From NCBI RefSeq assembly GCF_008477545.1, contig NZ_VORA01000003.1:124001-188000 (forward strand): 64,000 bases of DNA, in the 5' to 3' direction. Positions 45,155-54,853 of the stretch are shown in pieces. The number at the start of each line of letters is the position of its first letter. Position 1 is the stretch's first letter. Made by a program: the position numbers and the translations under genes. Origin of the DNA: Roseibium aestuarii (GTDB lineage: Bacteria > Pseudomonadota > Alphaproteobacteria > Rhizobiales > Stappiaceae). Below the pieces are notes generated by a model. It had not been told where the DNA came from, ran no database searches, and was given only the letters and a program-made list of their open reading frames with translations.

Positions 45155-45550
45155 GGGAACCCTCTCTTGTGGTCTCCGGGTGTGGCCGCTGGCAGCACGG
45201 CACCTTACCCCATCAGACATAGCTGAAAACACGGTAAAGGACCAAAGGCTCCCCGGACCTTCACGCGATCCAAACGGACCATCGACGCCTCAGGCGCCGC
45301 TGTTTTGGGCAATTGCTGAAAATTGATGCAGTTGTAGATCATGACCCCGGACCCGGCGCCCGGCAACCCCGCGTGCCCTACAAAACCCCATCTGGCCCCG
45401 GCCTTGCTTGGTGAGGAAGGTTGACCGGACAGGGGGCCTGCCGTCTCGTCGACCCTTCCGCCGCCAGTCGCCCCAGGGGCTGGCCCTTGCCAGAATTGTC
45501 CAGGGACTTCACAGTCCTCTCACTCAGAGATCCCGAGTCCAGATCTGCCC
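45155..45550. other. Divergent regulatory region dacA-like gene / urease operon
   Basis: A 396-bp intergenic stretch. An AT-rich patch at 45301-45345 is the likely promoter zone; TTGCTG-N16-TAGATC (45314-45341) on plus is a weak candidate for ureD. No NtrC/sigma-54 box (TGGCAC-N5-TTGC) was found. Nothing else was recognised. Confidence 0.35.
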
Positions 45551-46426
45551 ATGCTTCATCCTCAGGTGCCGCTGACCCTTGCAGAACCGACCGCCCCGGA
45601 CACCGTCCGGGACGTGACCCTGCAGCGCGCGCGCGGCGAGGCGCGGGTCACCTTCAAGCTCGCCCGCGGGCGCAGCTGTCTCGACGATCTCTATCAGGCC
45701 GGCGCAACCAAGGTGCGCCTGCCAAAGATCCATGAGCCGCGCCCGGTCGCCGTCTTCATCAACACCGCAGGCGGCATCACCGGCGGAGACCGCCTGTCCT
45801 ATTCCGCCGGCACGGGCGAGGGGGCAGAGGCCACCCTCACCACCCAGGCGGCCGAGCGCGCCTATCGCCGCAGCACTGGTGTCGGCCGGGTCGAGACCCG
45901 GCTCACGGCCGCCGCAGGCAGCACCCTGGAGTGGCTGCCTCAGGAAACCATTCTCTTCGACCGTTCGGCCCTTGCCCGGCGTCTTCATGTGGACCTCACC
46001 GGCGACGCCCGGTTTCTCGCCCTCGAAAGCACGGTTCTCGGCCGCACCGCCATGGGCGAAAGCGTGGACGAGGTGCTCTTCCGCGACAGTTGGCGCATCC
46101 GCCGCGACGGCCGCCTGATCTTTGCCGACGAGATCCGCCTGGAAGGCAATTCCCGCGAGATCCTGAAAGGCGCGGCCACCGGGGACGGTGCGCTCGCCTT
46201 TGCCTCGCTCGTCGATTGCCGCCCGGATGCCGAGGACCATCTCGCCCGCGCCCGTTCCGCCCTTGAAGCCGCAGCACGACCCGGTCTGCGTGCCGCCGCC
46301 AGCGCCTGGAACGGCGTTCTGGCGGTCCGCCTCGTCGGCCGTGACGGCCGATGCCTGCGCGACGGACTGATGGCGTTTCTCGAAGCCTACCGGGCCCGGG
46401 CCCTGCCACGGGTCTGGCGACTCTGA
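45551..46426 (+). CDS. ureD: Urease accessory protein UreD
   Basis: A 291-residue urease maturation factor that binds UreABC together with UreF and UreG. The conserved INTAGGITGGDRLSY motif, TTQAAERAYRR, the WLPQETILFDRS segment and FRDSWRIRRDGRLIFADE are all present. ATG at 45551 gives the normal length. It starts the urease operon and is followed by ureA after 69 bp. Confidence 0.93.
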   Translation: MLHPQVPLTLAEPTAPDTVRDVTLQRARGEARVTFKLARGRSCLDDLYQAGATKVRLPKIHEPRPVAVFINTAGGITGGDRLSYSAGTGEGAEATLTTQAAERAYRRSTGVGRVETRLTAAAGSTLEWLPQETILFDRSALARRLHVDLTGDARFLALESTVLGRTAMGESVDEVLFRDSWRIRRDGRLIFADEIRLEGNSREILKGAATGDGALAFASLVDCRPDAEDHLARARSALEAAARPGLRAAASAWNGVLAVRLVGRDGRCLRDGLMAFLEAYRARALPRVWRL

Positions 46427-46495
46427 TCCGGGTTCCCAGAACCCGCACTCTTCCCGCCCGAGCGGCGGACCGAAAACACGAAAGGGAGGCTGTCC

Positions 46496-46798
46496 GTGAA
46501 CCTGACGCCGCGCGAAAAGGACAAGTTGCTGATTTCCATGGCCGCCATGGTGGCCCGTCGCCGTCTCGAACGGGGCGTGAAGCTCAACCATCCCGAAGCC
46601 ATCGCCCTGATCACCGATTTCGTGGTCGAAGGCGCCCGGGATGGCCGCACCGTCGCCGACCTGATGCAAGCCGGTGCCCAGGTCATCACCCGCGATCAGG
46701 TGATGGCAGGCGTCGCCGAAATGATCCACGACGTGCAGGTGGAAGCCACCTTCCCCGATGGCACCAAGCTCGTGACCGTTCACGAACCCATCCGCTGA
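46496..46798 (+). CDS. ureA: Urease gamma subunit
   Basis: The 100-residue small structural subunit. [35 protein letters not shown] is the family N-terminus, followed by [17 protein letters not shown] and the [28 protein letters not shown] tail. Start codon is GTG with GGGAGG seven bases upstream. The urease subunits are encoded as separate genes rather than fused. Confidence 0.95.
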   Translation: MNLTPREKDKLLISMAAMVARRRLERGVKLNHPEAIALITDFVVEGARDGRTVADLMQAGAQVITRDQVMAGVAEMIHDVQVEATFPDGTKLVTVHEPIR

Positions 46799-46860
46799 TC
46801 CCGGATCCTGCCCCCAGATCCTGCTCCAGTTCCTGCCTCCCTCAATGCAAGGAGACCCCG

Positions 46861-47058
46861 ATGTTGAAGTTCCTGACCAGCCTCGCCACCGCCAGCCTTG
46901 CCGGCATCGCCACCGCCGCCGCGCATCCCAGCGCCCTGAACCACGCCCACCCGCATGAAGCCACCGGGATCTTCACCCCGGAGATGATCGTCGCCATCGC
47001 CCTCGGCCTCGCCATCGGCGGCGCCGTCGCCTTCGTCCGCAAGGGGCGCGGGGAGTAG
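46861..47058 (+). CDS. Small His-containing secreted/membrane protein in urease operon
   Basis: A 65-residue protein with a Sec-type N-terminus (MLKFLTSLATASLAGIATAAA) ending in an AxA-like cleavage site, then HPSALNHAHPHEATG, containing four histidines, and a predicted C-terminal transmembrane helix (MIVAIALGLAIGGAVAFV) with a positive KGRGE end. AAGGAG precedes ATG with seven-base spacing. The location between ureA and ureB, with a cluster of histidines at the outer face, suggests periplasmic nickel or metal contact, but this is inference only; no family was recognised. Confidence 0.68.
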   Translation: MLKFLTSLATASLAGIATAAAHPSALNHAHPHEATGIFTPEMIVAIALGLAIGGAVAFVRKGRGE

Positions 47059-47066
47059 GCCATGCC

Positions 47067-47354
47067 GTGACCGCCTTCGTCTACATCCTGGCATCTGCTC
47101 GCAACGGAACGCTTTACACCGGCGTGACCAATGACCTGAAGCGACGGATCTTCGAACACAGGACGGAAGCGGTTCCCGGTTTTACCGGGAAATATGGATG
47201 CAAGAGACTGGTCTGGTACGAAGTGCATGACACGATCGCCACCGCAATCCAGCGGGAAAAGTCGATCAAGCGCTACTACCGGGACTGGAAGCTGAACCTG
47301 ATCGAGGGGATGAACCCGGAATGGGACGACCTTTACGATCACCTGAATAAGTGA
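47067..47354 (+). CDS. GIY-YIG nuclease domain protein
   Basis: A 95-residue single-domain protein. The GIY-YIG motif appears as [18 protein letters not shown], followed by LKRRIFEH with the conserved arginine, and [17 protein letters not shown] with the catalytic glutamate region. Stand-alone proteins of this size are multicopy in many alphaproteobacteria. It starts at GTG, eight bases after the stop of the small membrane gene, and is followed directly by the inverted repeats. It splits the usual ureA-ureB pair, so it appears to be an insertion. Confidence 0.85.
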   Translation: MTAFVYILASARNGTLYTGVTNDLKRRIFEHRTEAVPGFTGKYGCKRLVWYEVHDTIATAIQREKSIKRYYRDWKLNLIEGMNPEWDDLYDHLNK

Positions 47355-47441
47355 CTGGATTCTCGGGACGAGCCCGAGAATGACCATCGGAAGGGTGAAA
47401 AGCCTCTCACCGTCATCCTCGGGCTTGTCCCGAGGATCCAG
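47355..47441. repeat. Paired inverted palindromic repeats behind the GIY-YIG gene
   Basis: Two 30-base hairpins, at 47355-47384 and 47412-47441, are inverted copies of each other with three differences. Two of the differences are compensatory, so each arm keeps its stem (TTCTCGGG/CCCGAGAA in the first, ATCCTCGGG/CCCGAGGAT in the second). A 27-base spacer separates them. This BIME-like layout and a nearby nuclease gene suggest a dispersed, possibly mobile repeat class. No transposase or target duplication was seen. Confidence 0.85.
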
Positions 47442-47487
47442 ATTGATGTCTTCGCCACGGCCCCGCGCCAGCACAGGAGAACCGCAG

Positions 47488-47793
47488 ATGATCCCCGGAG
47501 AAATCTTTGCCGCCGCGGGCGAAATCGAGCTCAATGCCGGTCTTGAAACCGTCACCCTCGACGTGACCAACACCGGCGACCGGCCGATTCAGGTCGGCAG
47601 CCACTATCATTTCGCCGAGACCAATCCGGGTCTCGACTTCGACCGGGACAAGGCCCGCGGCATGCGCCTCGACATTCCCGCCGGCACCGCCGTGCGCTTC
47701 GAACCGGGCCAGAGCCGCTCGGTCACGCTCGTGGCATATCGCGGCGACCGCAAGGTCTATGGCTTCAACCAGAAGGTCATGGGCACGCTGTAA
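47488..47793 (+). CDS. ureB: Urease beta subunit
   Basis: The 101-residue structural subunit, starting [18 protein letters not shown], with [45 protein letters not shown] and the C-terminal [26 protein letters not shown] eight bases upstream fixes ATG 47488; the frame open from 47380 is not coding. It is separated from ureA by the small membrane gene, the GIY-YIG gene and the repeats. Confidence 0.94.
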   Translation: MIPGEIFAAAGEIELNAGLETVTLDVTNTGDRPIQVGSHYHFAETNPGLDFDRDKARGMRLDIPAGTAVRFEPGQSRSVTLVAYRGDRKVYGFNQKVMGTL

Positions 47794-47829
47794 GCGCACC
47801 CGGCACCGGATCGCCAGGGGAGAGCATAC

Positions 47830-48273
47830 ATGATGGGTTCGAAAGCACGGATCAGCCCGCGTCTGGCTCTCGCAGCCGTGGCCGTGATCGCTCTCACACT
47901 GTCCCGGCCAGCCTTCGCCCAGGAGCCCAAGCTCGACTGCGCCGATGCCTACACCCAGTCCGACCTCAACCGCTGCGCCTATCAGGACTACGAGGCTGCC
48001 GATGCGGAGCTGAACCGGGTCTATGCGCAGGCGGTGGCCGCCATGACCGAAATGGACGAGGCGCTGACCGGCACCGGGCTTGAAGGCGCGGTCAAGGCCC
48101 TGCGCGCGGCGCAGAGAGCCTGGATCCCCTTCCGGGATGCGGCCTGCGAATCCGAGGGCTTCATGGCCCGAGGCGGCACCATGGAACCGATGGTCGTGGC
48201 CGGATGCATGACCACGCTGACCAAGCAGCGCATCGACGACTTGAAACAACTCGCCGAAGGTCTCGGCAACTAG
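47830..48273 (+). CDS. LprI-like secreted protein (DUF1311)
   Basis: A 147-residue exported protein. A signal peptide ([20 protein letters not shown]) precedes a DUF1311 domain with paired cysteines: [33 protein letters not shown] and CESEG...CMT. The two disulfides fit this family, some members of which inhibit lysozyme (LprI). It sits between ureB and ureC; similar insertions of small secreted proteins in urease operons occur in related genomes, but a link to urease is not established. Confidence 0.82.
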   Translation: MMGSKARISPRLALAAVAVIALTLSRPAFAQEPKLDCADAYTQSDLNRCAYQDYEAADAELNRVYAQAVAAMTEMDEALTGTGLEGAVKALRAAQRAWIPFRDAACESEGFMARGGTMEPMVVAGCMTTLTKQRIDDLKQLAEGLGN

Positions 48274-48338
48274 AACGACATCGCCCGCCGGATCCCGCCC
48301 AGTGCGTGGGATCGGCCGCCGGCGAACAGGAGGATGAC

Positions 48339-50051
48339 ATGGCTTACAGGATGCCCCGCGCCGCATATGCGGACATGTTCGGACCGACCACCGGCGACAG
48401 GATCCGCCTGGCCGACACGGACCTGATCATCGAGGTGGAGAAGGACTTCACCATCTATGGCGAGGAAGTGAAATTCGGTGGCGGCAAGGTCATCCGCGAC
48501 GGCATGGGCCAGGGTCAGCATTCCCGCGCCGCAGGGGCGGTGGACACGGTGATCACCAACGTGCTGATCGTCGACCACTGGGGCATCGTCAAGGCCGACG
48601 TGGGCCTGAAGGACGGCCGCATCGTCGGCATCGGCAAGGCAGGAAACCCGGATGTTCAGCCCGGCGTCGACATCATCGTCGGTCCGGGCACGGAGGCCAT
48701 TGCCGGCGAGGGCAAGATCCTCACCGCCGGCGCTCTGGATGTGCACATCCACTTCATCTGCCCGCAGCAGATCGACGATGCGCTGATGTCCGGCGTGACG
48801 ACCATGCTCGGCGGCGGCACGGGTCCGGCAACGGGAACCAACGCCACCACCTGCACCCCCGGCCCCTGGCACATCACCCGCATGCTGCAGGCCGCCGACA
48901 GCTTCCCCATGAACCTGGCCTTCGCCGGCAAGGGCAACGCCTCCCTGCGCGAAGGTCTGGAAGAGCAGATCCTCGCGGGCGCCTCCTGCCTGAAGCTGCA
49001 TGAGGACTGGGGCACGACCCCAGCGGCCATCGACACCTGCCTGTCGGTTGCCGACGACTACGACATCCAGGTGATGATCCACACGGATACGCTCAACGAG
49101 AGCGGCTTCGTCGAGAACACCACCTCCGCCTTCAAGGGCCGCACCATCCACGCCTTCCATACGGAAGGGGCGGGCGGTGGCCACGCGCCGGACATCATCA
49201 AGGTCTGTGGCGAGAGCAACGTCATCCCGTCCTCCACCAACCCGACCCGCCCCTACACGGTGAACACCCTCGAAGAGCATCTCGACATGCTCATGGTCTG
49301 CCACCACCTGGATGCGTCCATCCCGGAGGACGTGGCCTTTGCCGAAAGCCGCATCCGCAAGGAAACCATTGCGGCGGAAGACATTCTCCACGACATGGGC
49401 GCCTTCTCCATCATCGCCTCCGACAGCCAGGCCATGGGCCGGGTCGGCGAAGTGATCATCCGCACCCTGCAGACCGCCCACAAGATGAAGGTCCAGCGCG
49501 GCCGCCTGTCGGAAGAAGCCGGCGAAAACGACAATTTCCGCGTCAAGCGCTACATGGCCAAGGTCACCATCAACCCGGCCATTGCCCATGGTCTCGATGC
49601 CCATATCGGCTCGGTGGAAGTCGGCAAGCTGGCCGATCTGGTTCTCTGGTCCCCAGCCTTCTTCGGTGTGAAGCCCGACATGGTGATGAAGCTCGGCACC
49701 ATCGCCGCTGCCCCCATGGGCGACCCTAACGCCTCCATCCCGACGCCCCAGCCGGTGCATTATCGCCCGATGTTCGGCGCCTTCGGCAAGGCCATGACCG
49801 CCAGCCGCGTGACCTTCGTGTCCCAGGCTGCCTATGACAACGGCGTCAAGGACACGGCCGGGCTCGACAGTCTGGTTCTGCCGGTGAAGAACACCCGCGG
49901 CGGCATCTCCAAGGCCTCCATGGTGCACAATTCCGCCACCCCGGAGATCGACGTGCACCCGGAGACCTATGAAGTCCGCGCCAATGGCGAGCTGCTCACC
50001 TGTGAGCCGGCAAAGGAGCTGCCGATGGCCCAGCGGTACTTCCTGTTCTGA
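48339..50051 (+). CDS. ureC: Urease alpha (catalytic) subunit
   Basis: The 570-residue catalytic subunit that hydrolyses urea to ammonia and carbamate. Nickel ligands and active-site residues are visible: HIH at 136-138, the carbamylated lysine K219 in [19 protein letters not shown], the [15 protein letters not shown] segment, the flap motif [12 protein letters not shown] with its cysteine, and the C-terminal ligand region. ATG 48339 follows ACAGGAGG with ideal spacing. Length and residues are all normal, so the enzyme should be active. Confidence 0.97.
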   Translation: MAYRMPRAAYADMFGPTTGDRIRLADTDLIIEVEKDFTIYGEEVKFGGGKVIRDGMGQGQHSRAAGAVDTVITNVLIVDHWGIVKADVGLKDGRIVGIGKAGNPDVQPGVDIIVGPGTEAIAGEGKILTAGALDVHIHFICPQQIDDALMSGVTTMLGGGTGPATGTNATTCTPGPWHITRMLQAADSFPMNLAFAGKGNASLREGLEEQILAGASCLKLHEDWGTTPAAIDTCLSVADDYDIQVMIHTDTLNESGFVENTTSAFKGRTIHAFHTEGAGGGHAPDIIKVCGESNVIPSSTNPTRPYTVNTLEEHLDMLMVCHHLDASIPEDVAFAESRIRKETIAAEDILHDMGAFSIIASDSQAMGRVGEVIIRTLQTAHKMKVQRGRLSEEAGENDNFRVKRYMAKVTINPAIAHGLDAHIGSVEVGKLADLVLWSPAFFGVKPDMVMKLGTIAAAPMGDPNASIPTPQPVHYRPMFGAFGKAMTASRVTFVSQAAYDNGVKDTAGLDSLVLPVKNTRGGISKASMVHNSATPEIDVHPETYEVRANGELLTCEPAKELPMAQRYFLF

Positions 50052-50158
50052 GGACATGAGGAATGGCCCTGCTCCGCGCGCCGGTCCCGGTCAGCGGAGC
50101 AGGGCAAGAGCCGCGAGAAAGACGGCAACCGGGCACGCAAGCCCTGAAGGGAGACAGC

Positions 50159-50764
50159 ATGTACAAGATCATCGGAATGCCGCGCACCCGCGCCATGCGG
50201 GTCATGTGGGTGCTCGAGGAACTGGGCGAGCCCTATGAGATCGAACCGGCGGCCCCCCAGTCGCCGCAGATCCTGACCTACAACCCGAGCGGCAAGGTTC
50301 CGGTGCTCCTCGACGGGGATGCGGTACTCACCGATTCCGTCGCCATCTGCACCTATCTGGCCGACAAGCACGGCAAGCTCACCTTCCCGGCCGGCACCCT
50401 GGACCGTGCGCGGCAGGACAGCTTCACCCAGTTCTGTGTCGACGAGCTGGAAGGCGCACTCTGGACGGCGGCCAAGAACTCCTTCGCCAATCCGGAAGAC
50501 GTGCGCGTGCCCGAGGTCAAGAAGGCGTGTGCCTTCGATTTCGCGCGCGGTCTCAAGACCCTGGAAGCCCGTCTGGGCGACGGCCCCTATGTGATGGGCG
50601 AGACCTTCACCATTGCCGACATCATCATCGGCCATTGCGGTGGCTGGGCGGTGGCAGCCAAGTTCGACCTGCCGAAGGACGGGCCGCTGGCGGCCTATTT
50701 CAAGCGCCTGCGCGAACGCCCGGCCTTCCAGGCGATGATGGCCAAGGTGCAGGCCCTGTCATGA
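50159..50764 (+). CDS. Glutathione S-transferase family protein
   Basis: A 201-residue GST. The thioredoxin-like N-domain contains [18 protein letters not shown], with [11 protein letters not shown] (cis-Pro) and [14 protein letters not shown] as the glutathione site; the C-domain is all-helical with [19 protein letters not shown] lies six bases before ATG 50159. Its last codons overlap the ureE ATG (ATGA), so it is embedded in the urease operon; ureC-GST-ureE order is seen in related alphaproteobacteria. Function in urease maturation is not shown. Confidence 0.88.
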   Translation: MYKIIGMPRTRAMRVMWVLEELGEPYEIEPAAPQSPQILTYNPSGKVPVLLDGDAVLTDSVAICTYLADKHGKLTFPAGTLDRARQDSFTQFCVDELEGALWTAAKNSFANPEDVRVPEVKKACAFDFARGLKTLEARLGDGPYVMGETFTIADIIIGHCGGWAVAAKFDLPKDGPLAAYFKRLRERPAFQAMMAKVQALS

Positions 50765-51300
50765 TCCGCGTCAGCGAAATTCTGCCTGCAGGAAGCTGGA
50801 CCGCTGCCCCCGCCGACCGGATCACCCTGGACAGGGAGGACCGCCACCGGCGCCGCGCCGTGCTTACCGGGGAGGCGGGCACCGCCTTCCTTCTGGATGA
50901 GCCCGTTGCCGTCCACCTGCGCCACGGTGACGCCCTCAGGCTGGAGGACGGACGGATCGTCGAGGTCTGCGCCGCACCGGAAGAGCTGGTGGAAATCGCC
51001 GCAAACGATCACGCCCACCTGGTGAAGATCGCCTGGCATCTGGGCAACCGGCATCTGCCCACCCAGCTCATGGGCGAGACCCTGCGCATCCGCCGGGACC
51101 ACGTGATCGAGGACATGGTGAAGCTGCTGGGCGGCACCATGACCGTCCTGCAGGCGCCCTTCGACCCGGAAGGCGGCGCCTATGGTCACGGCCAGACCCA
51201 GGGCCACAATCACGGGCATGGTCATTCTCATGACCACGGCCACGGGCACTCACACGAGCACGATCACGGGCATCATCACCATGATCACGACCATGGCTGA
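50761..51300 (+). CDS. ureE: Urease accessory protein UreE with His-rich tail
   Basis: A 179-residue nickel metallochaperone. The peptide-binding-like N-domain ([18 protein letters not shown]) and the metal domain ([29 protein letters not shown]) with the conserved GNRH histidine are intact. The C-terminal 38 residues contain about 18 histidines, which is on the long side for UreE and provides extra nickel storage. ATGA overlap with the GST gene and an eight-base overlap with ureF imply coupled translation. Confidence 0.95.
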   Translation: MIRVSEILPAGSWTAAPADRITLDREDRHRRRAVLTGEAGTAFLLDEPVAVHLRHGDALRLEDGRIVEVCAAPEELVEIAANDHAHLVKIAWHLGNRHLPTQLMGETLRIRRDHVIEDMVKLLGGTMTVLQAPFDPEGGAYGHGQTQGHNHGHGHSHDHGHGHSHEHDHGHHHHDHDHG

Positions 51301-52008
51301 CGCGCTCGACACGGCGACCCTCTACCGGCTGCTGGCGTTTCTCTCGCCCGCCTTTCCGATCGGCGCCTTCACCTACAGCCACGGGCTGGAGCAGGTGATC
51401 GACGAGGGGGACGTGCGCGATGCCGCCAGCCTGCAGGCCTGGCTTCAGGACGTTCTGACCCATGGAGCAGGGCGCAGCGACGGAATCCTGCTCGTGGAAA
51501 CCCTGCGCGCGGCACACTCCGGCGATCGGGCGGCCGTGGAGGACCTGATCGAGCTCGGGCTCGCCCTGCAGCCGTCGAAGGAACGGCACCTGGAAAGCAG
51601 TGCCCAGGGCACGGCCTTCATGGGCGCTGTGACCGCTGCCTGGGCCCCTGAAGCCACGACACCGGCAAGCCGCCTTCTGGCCAATCTGACCATGGGCGAA
51701 GACAGGATCGAGACCTGGCCCTATCCGGTGGCCGTCGGCCTTGTCGCCGCCGCCTGGGCCGTTCCGGAAGACGCTATCCTGACCGCCTTCCTCCATGCCT
51801 TTGCCGCCAACATGGTCTCCGTTGCCATCCGGGCCGTGCCGCTCGGCCAGAGCGACGGCCAGCGCTGCCTTGCCGCCGCGCAAGGCCGGATCGCCACGCT
51901 CACCGACCGGATCCGCGCCTCCGGGCTGGAGGACCTGGGCACGGCCGGCCTTCTCACCGACATCGCCTCCATGGCGCACGAAACGAAATATTCGAGGTTG
52001 TTCCGCTC

Positions 52009-52012
<4 letters not shown>
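51293..52012 (+). CDS. ureF: Urease accessory protein UreF
   Basis: A 239-residue helical protein that, with UreD and UreG, activates urease and gates GTP hydrolysis. The conserved [24 protein letters not shown] and the [14 protein letters not shown] segment are present. The start is at MADALDT (51293) inside the end of ureE; an ATG 12 bases upstream (MITTMAD) is the alternative. The stop overlaps the ureG ATG by four bases. Confidence 0.94.
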
Positions 52013-52620
<608 letters not shown>

Positions 52621-52835
52621 CACAGGCCGCTTCCTCGATCGACGGCGGATTTCCGTCGGGAGAGACGCGGTCCGGGTCATTTCGCCGCCAAACTGACTGC
52701 TTCACGCTAACGTAACGCTACGAAAGTTCGATCGCGACCATATGGACGCGATCCGGCCCGACCCGCATAATCGGCACCGAGGAGATGGCGGCGCCGGAAG
52801 GCGTTCGCCCAAGATGTGTTCGGGAGGTCACATAA

Positions 52836-54776
52836 ATGTCCGAAGCTGTTTTTCCCGTGCCCGCGGATGTCGCGGCGCGCGCGCTCGTGGACGATGCCAA
52901 GTACCAGGAAATGTACAACCGATCCGTCACGGACCCGGCCGGGTTCTGGGGCGAGCACGGGAAGCGCATCGACTGGATCAAACCCTTCACCAAGGTGAAG
53001 AACACGTCCTACGATTACCACAACGTGGCCATCAAGTGGTTCGAGGACGGCACGCTGAACGTCTCCGCCAACTGCGTTGACCGCCACGTGGCCACCCGCG
53101 GCGACCAGGCCGCCATCATCTGGGAGGGCGATGACCCGTCCGAGCACAAGGTCATCACCTATCGCGAGCTCCATGTTGAAGTCTGCAAGTTCGCCAACGT
53201 CCTCAAGGAGCAGGGCGTCAAGAAGGGCGACCGGGTCACCATCTATCTGCCGATGATCCCGGAGGCTGCCTATGCCATGCTGGCCTGCGCCCGCATCGGC
53301 GCGGTGCATTCCATCGTCTTTGCCGGCTTCTCTCCGGACAGCCTGGCGCAGCGGATCGAGGATTGCGGCTCGAAGATCGTTCTCACCGCCGATGAAGGCC
53401 TGCGCGGCGGCCGCAAGGTGCCGCTGAAGGCCAATGTGGACCGCGCCTGCGAGAAGGCCCCGGTCGACAGCGTTGTCGTAGTCAAGCGCACCGGCGGCGA
53501 CGTGAAGATGGTCGACGGTCGCGACGTCTGGTACCACGAGGCCACCGCGAAGGTGCCGGCCACCTGCGAACCGGAAGAAATGAACGCGGAAGATCCGCTC
53601 TTCATCCTCTACACCTCCGGCTCCACCGGCAAGCCCAAGGGTGTGCTGCACACCTCCGGCGGCTATCTGGTCTACGCCTCCATGACCCACCAGTACGTCT
53701 TCGACTATCAGGACGGCGACATCTACTGGTGCACGGCCGACGTGGGCTGGGTCACCGGCCACAGCTACATCGTCTACGGGCCGCTGGCCAACGGCGCGAC
53801 GACCCTGATGTTCGAGGGCGTGCCCACCTATCCCTCCGCCAGCCGCTGCTGGGATGTGGTCGACAAGCACAAGGTCAACATCTTCTACACCGCGCCGACG
53901 GCCATCCGCGCCCTCATGGGTGCCGGCACCGACTTCGTCACCCGCACCGACCGCTCGTCCCTGCGCCTGCTCGGCTCGGTCGGCGAACCGATCAACCCGG
54001 AAGCCTGGACCTGGTACTACAATGTGGTCGGCGAGAAGCGCTGCCCCATCGTCGACACCTGGTGGCAGACGGAAACAGGCGGCATCCTCATCACTCCGCT
54101 GCCCGGCGCCACGGCCCTCAAGCCCGGCTCGGCCACGCGGCCCTTCTTCGGCGTCCAGCCGGCGATCGTCGATGCGGAAGGCAACATCCTGGACGGCGCC
54201 ACCGAGGGCAACCTGGTGATCACCGACAGCTGGCCCGGCCAGATGCGCACGGTCTATGGCGATCATGAGCGCTTCGTGCAGACCTATTTTGCCACCTACA
54301 AGGGCTATTACTTCACCGGCGACGGCTGCCGCCGCGATGCGGACGGCTACTACTGGATCACCGGCCGCGTTGACGACGTGATCAACGTCTCCGGTCACCG
54401 CATGGGCACCGCAGAGGTGGAAAGCGCGCTCGTTTCCCACCCGAAGGTCTCCGAAGCCGCGGTGGTCGGCTATCCCCATGACCTCAAGGGGCAGGGCATT
54501 TATGCCTATGTCACCCTGATGGAAGGGGAGGAGCCCACCGACGCCCTCAAGAAGGAGCTGGTGCAGCACGTTCGGGCCGAGATCGGTCCGATTGCCTCGC
54601 CGGACCTGATCCAGTTCGCACCCGGCCTGCCCAAGACCCGCTCCGGCAAGATCATGCGCCGCATCCTGCGCAAGATCGCGGAAGACAGCTTCGACAGCCT
54701 GGGCGACACCTCGACCCTCGCCGATCCGGGCGTCGTCGACGATCTGATCGACAACCGCCAGAACCGCGCCGGCTGA
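52836..54776 (+). CDS. acs: Acetyl-CoA synthetase (AMP-forming)
   Basis: A 646-residue acyl-adenylating enzyme that activates acetate. P-loop-like core [11 protein letters not shown], the TWWQTETGG motif, [20 protein letters not shown], the hinge and the conserved C-terminal acetylatable lysine in [13 protein letters not shown] are intact. GGGAGG precedes the ATG. A weak repeat (CTAACGTAACGCTACG) occurs in the 215-bp leader. Acs is not an obligatory partner of urease; the neighbourhood may be coincidental. Confidence 0.96.
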   Translation: MSEAVFPVPADVAARALVDDAKYQEMYNRSVTDPAGFWGEHGKRIDWIKPFTKVKNTSYDYHNVAIKWFEDGTLNVSANCVDRHVATRGDQAAIIWEGDDPSEHKVITYRELHVEVCKFANVLKEQGVKKGDRVTIYLPMIPEAAYAMLACARIGAVHSIVFAGFSPDSLAQRIEDCGSKIVLTADEGLRGGRKVPLKANVDRACEKAPVDSVVVVKRTGGDVKMVDGRDVWYHEATAKVPATCEPEEMNAEDPLFILYTSGSTGKPKGVLHTSGGYLVYASMTHQYVFDYQDGDIYWCTADVGWVTGHSYIVYGPLANGATTLMFEGVPTYPSASRCWDVVDKHKVNIFYTAPTAIRALMGAGTDFVTRTDRSSLRLLGSVGEPINPEAWTWYYNVVGEKRCPIVDTWWQTETGGILITPLPGATALKPGSATRPFFGVQPAIVDAEGNILDGATEGNLVITDSWPGQMRTVYGDHERFVQTYFATYKGYYFTGDGCRRDADGYYWITGRVDDVINVSGHRMGTAEVESALVSHPKVSEAAVVGYPHDLKGQGIYAYVTLMEGEEPTDALKKELVQHVRAEIGPIASPDLIQFAPGLPKTRSGKIMRRILRKIAEDSFDSLGDTSTLADPGVVDDLIDNRQNRAG

Positions 54777-54800
54777 CCGGACGATCCTGCGGAAGATATG

Positions 54801-54836
54801 AAAAAGGGCGGCTCACGGGCCGCCCTTTGTTTTTCT
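54801..54836. terminator. Bidirectional intrinsic terminator
   Basis: Stem AAAGGGCGGC / GCCGCCCTTT with a six-base loop, an A-run before and GTTTTT after. It can serve acs on plus and the TadG-like gene on minus. Confidence 0.9.
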
Positions 54837-54853
54837 GCCGGAACCGGCAAACG

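Noticed and set aside
48270..50057. Long minus-strand open frame across ureC
   Set aside because: Shadow of ureC with no recognisable protein features; ureC has intact active-site residues.
52707..54569. Long minus-strand open frame across acs
   Set aside because: Antisense shadow of a complete acetyl-CoA synthetase gene.
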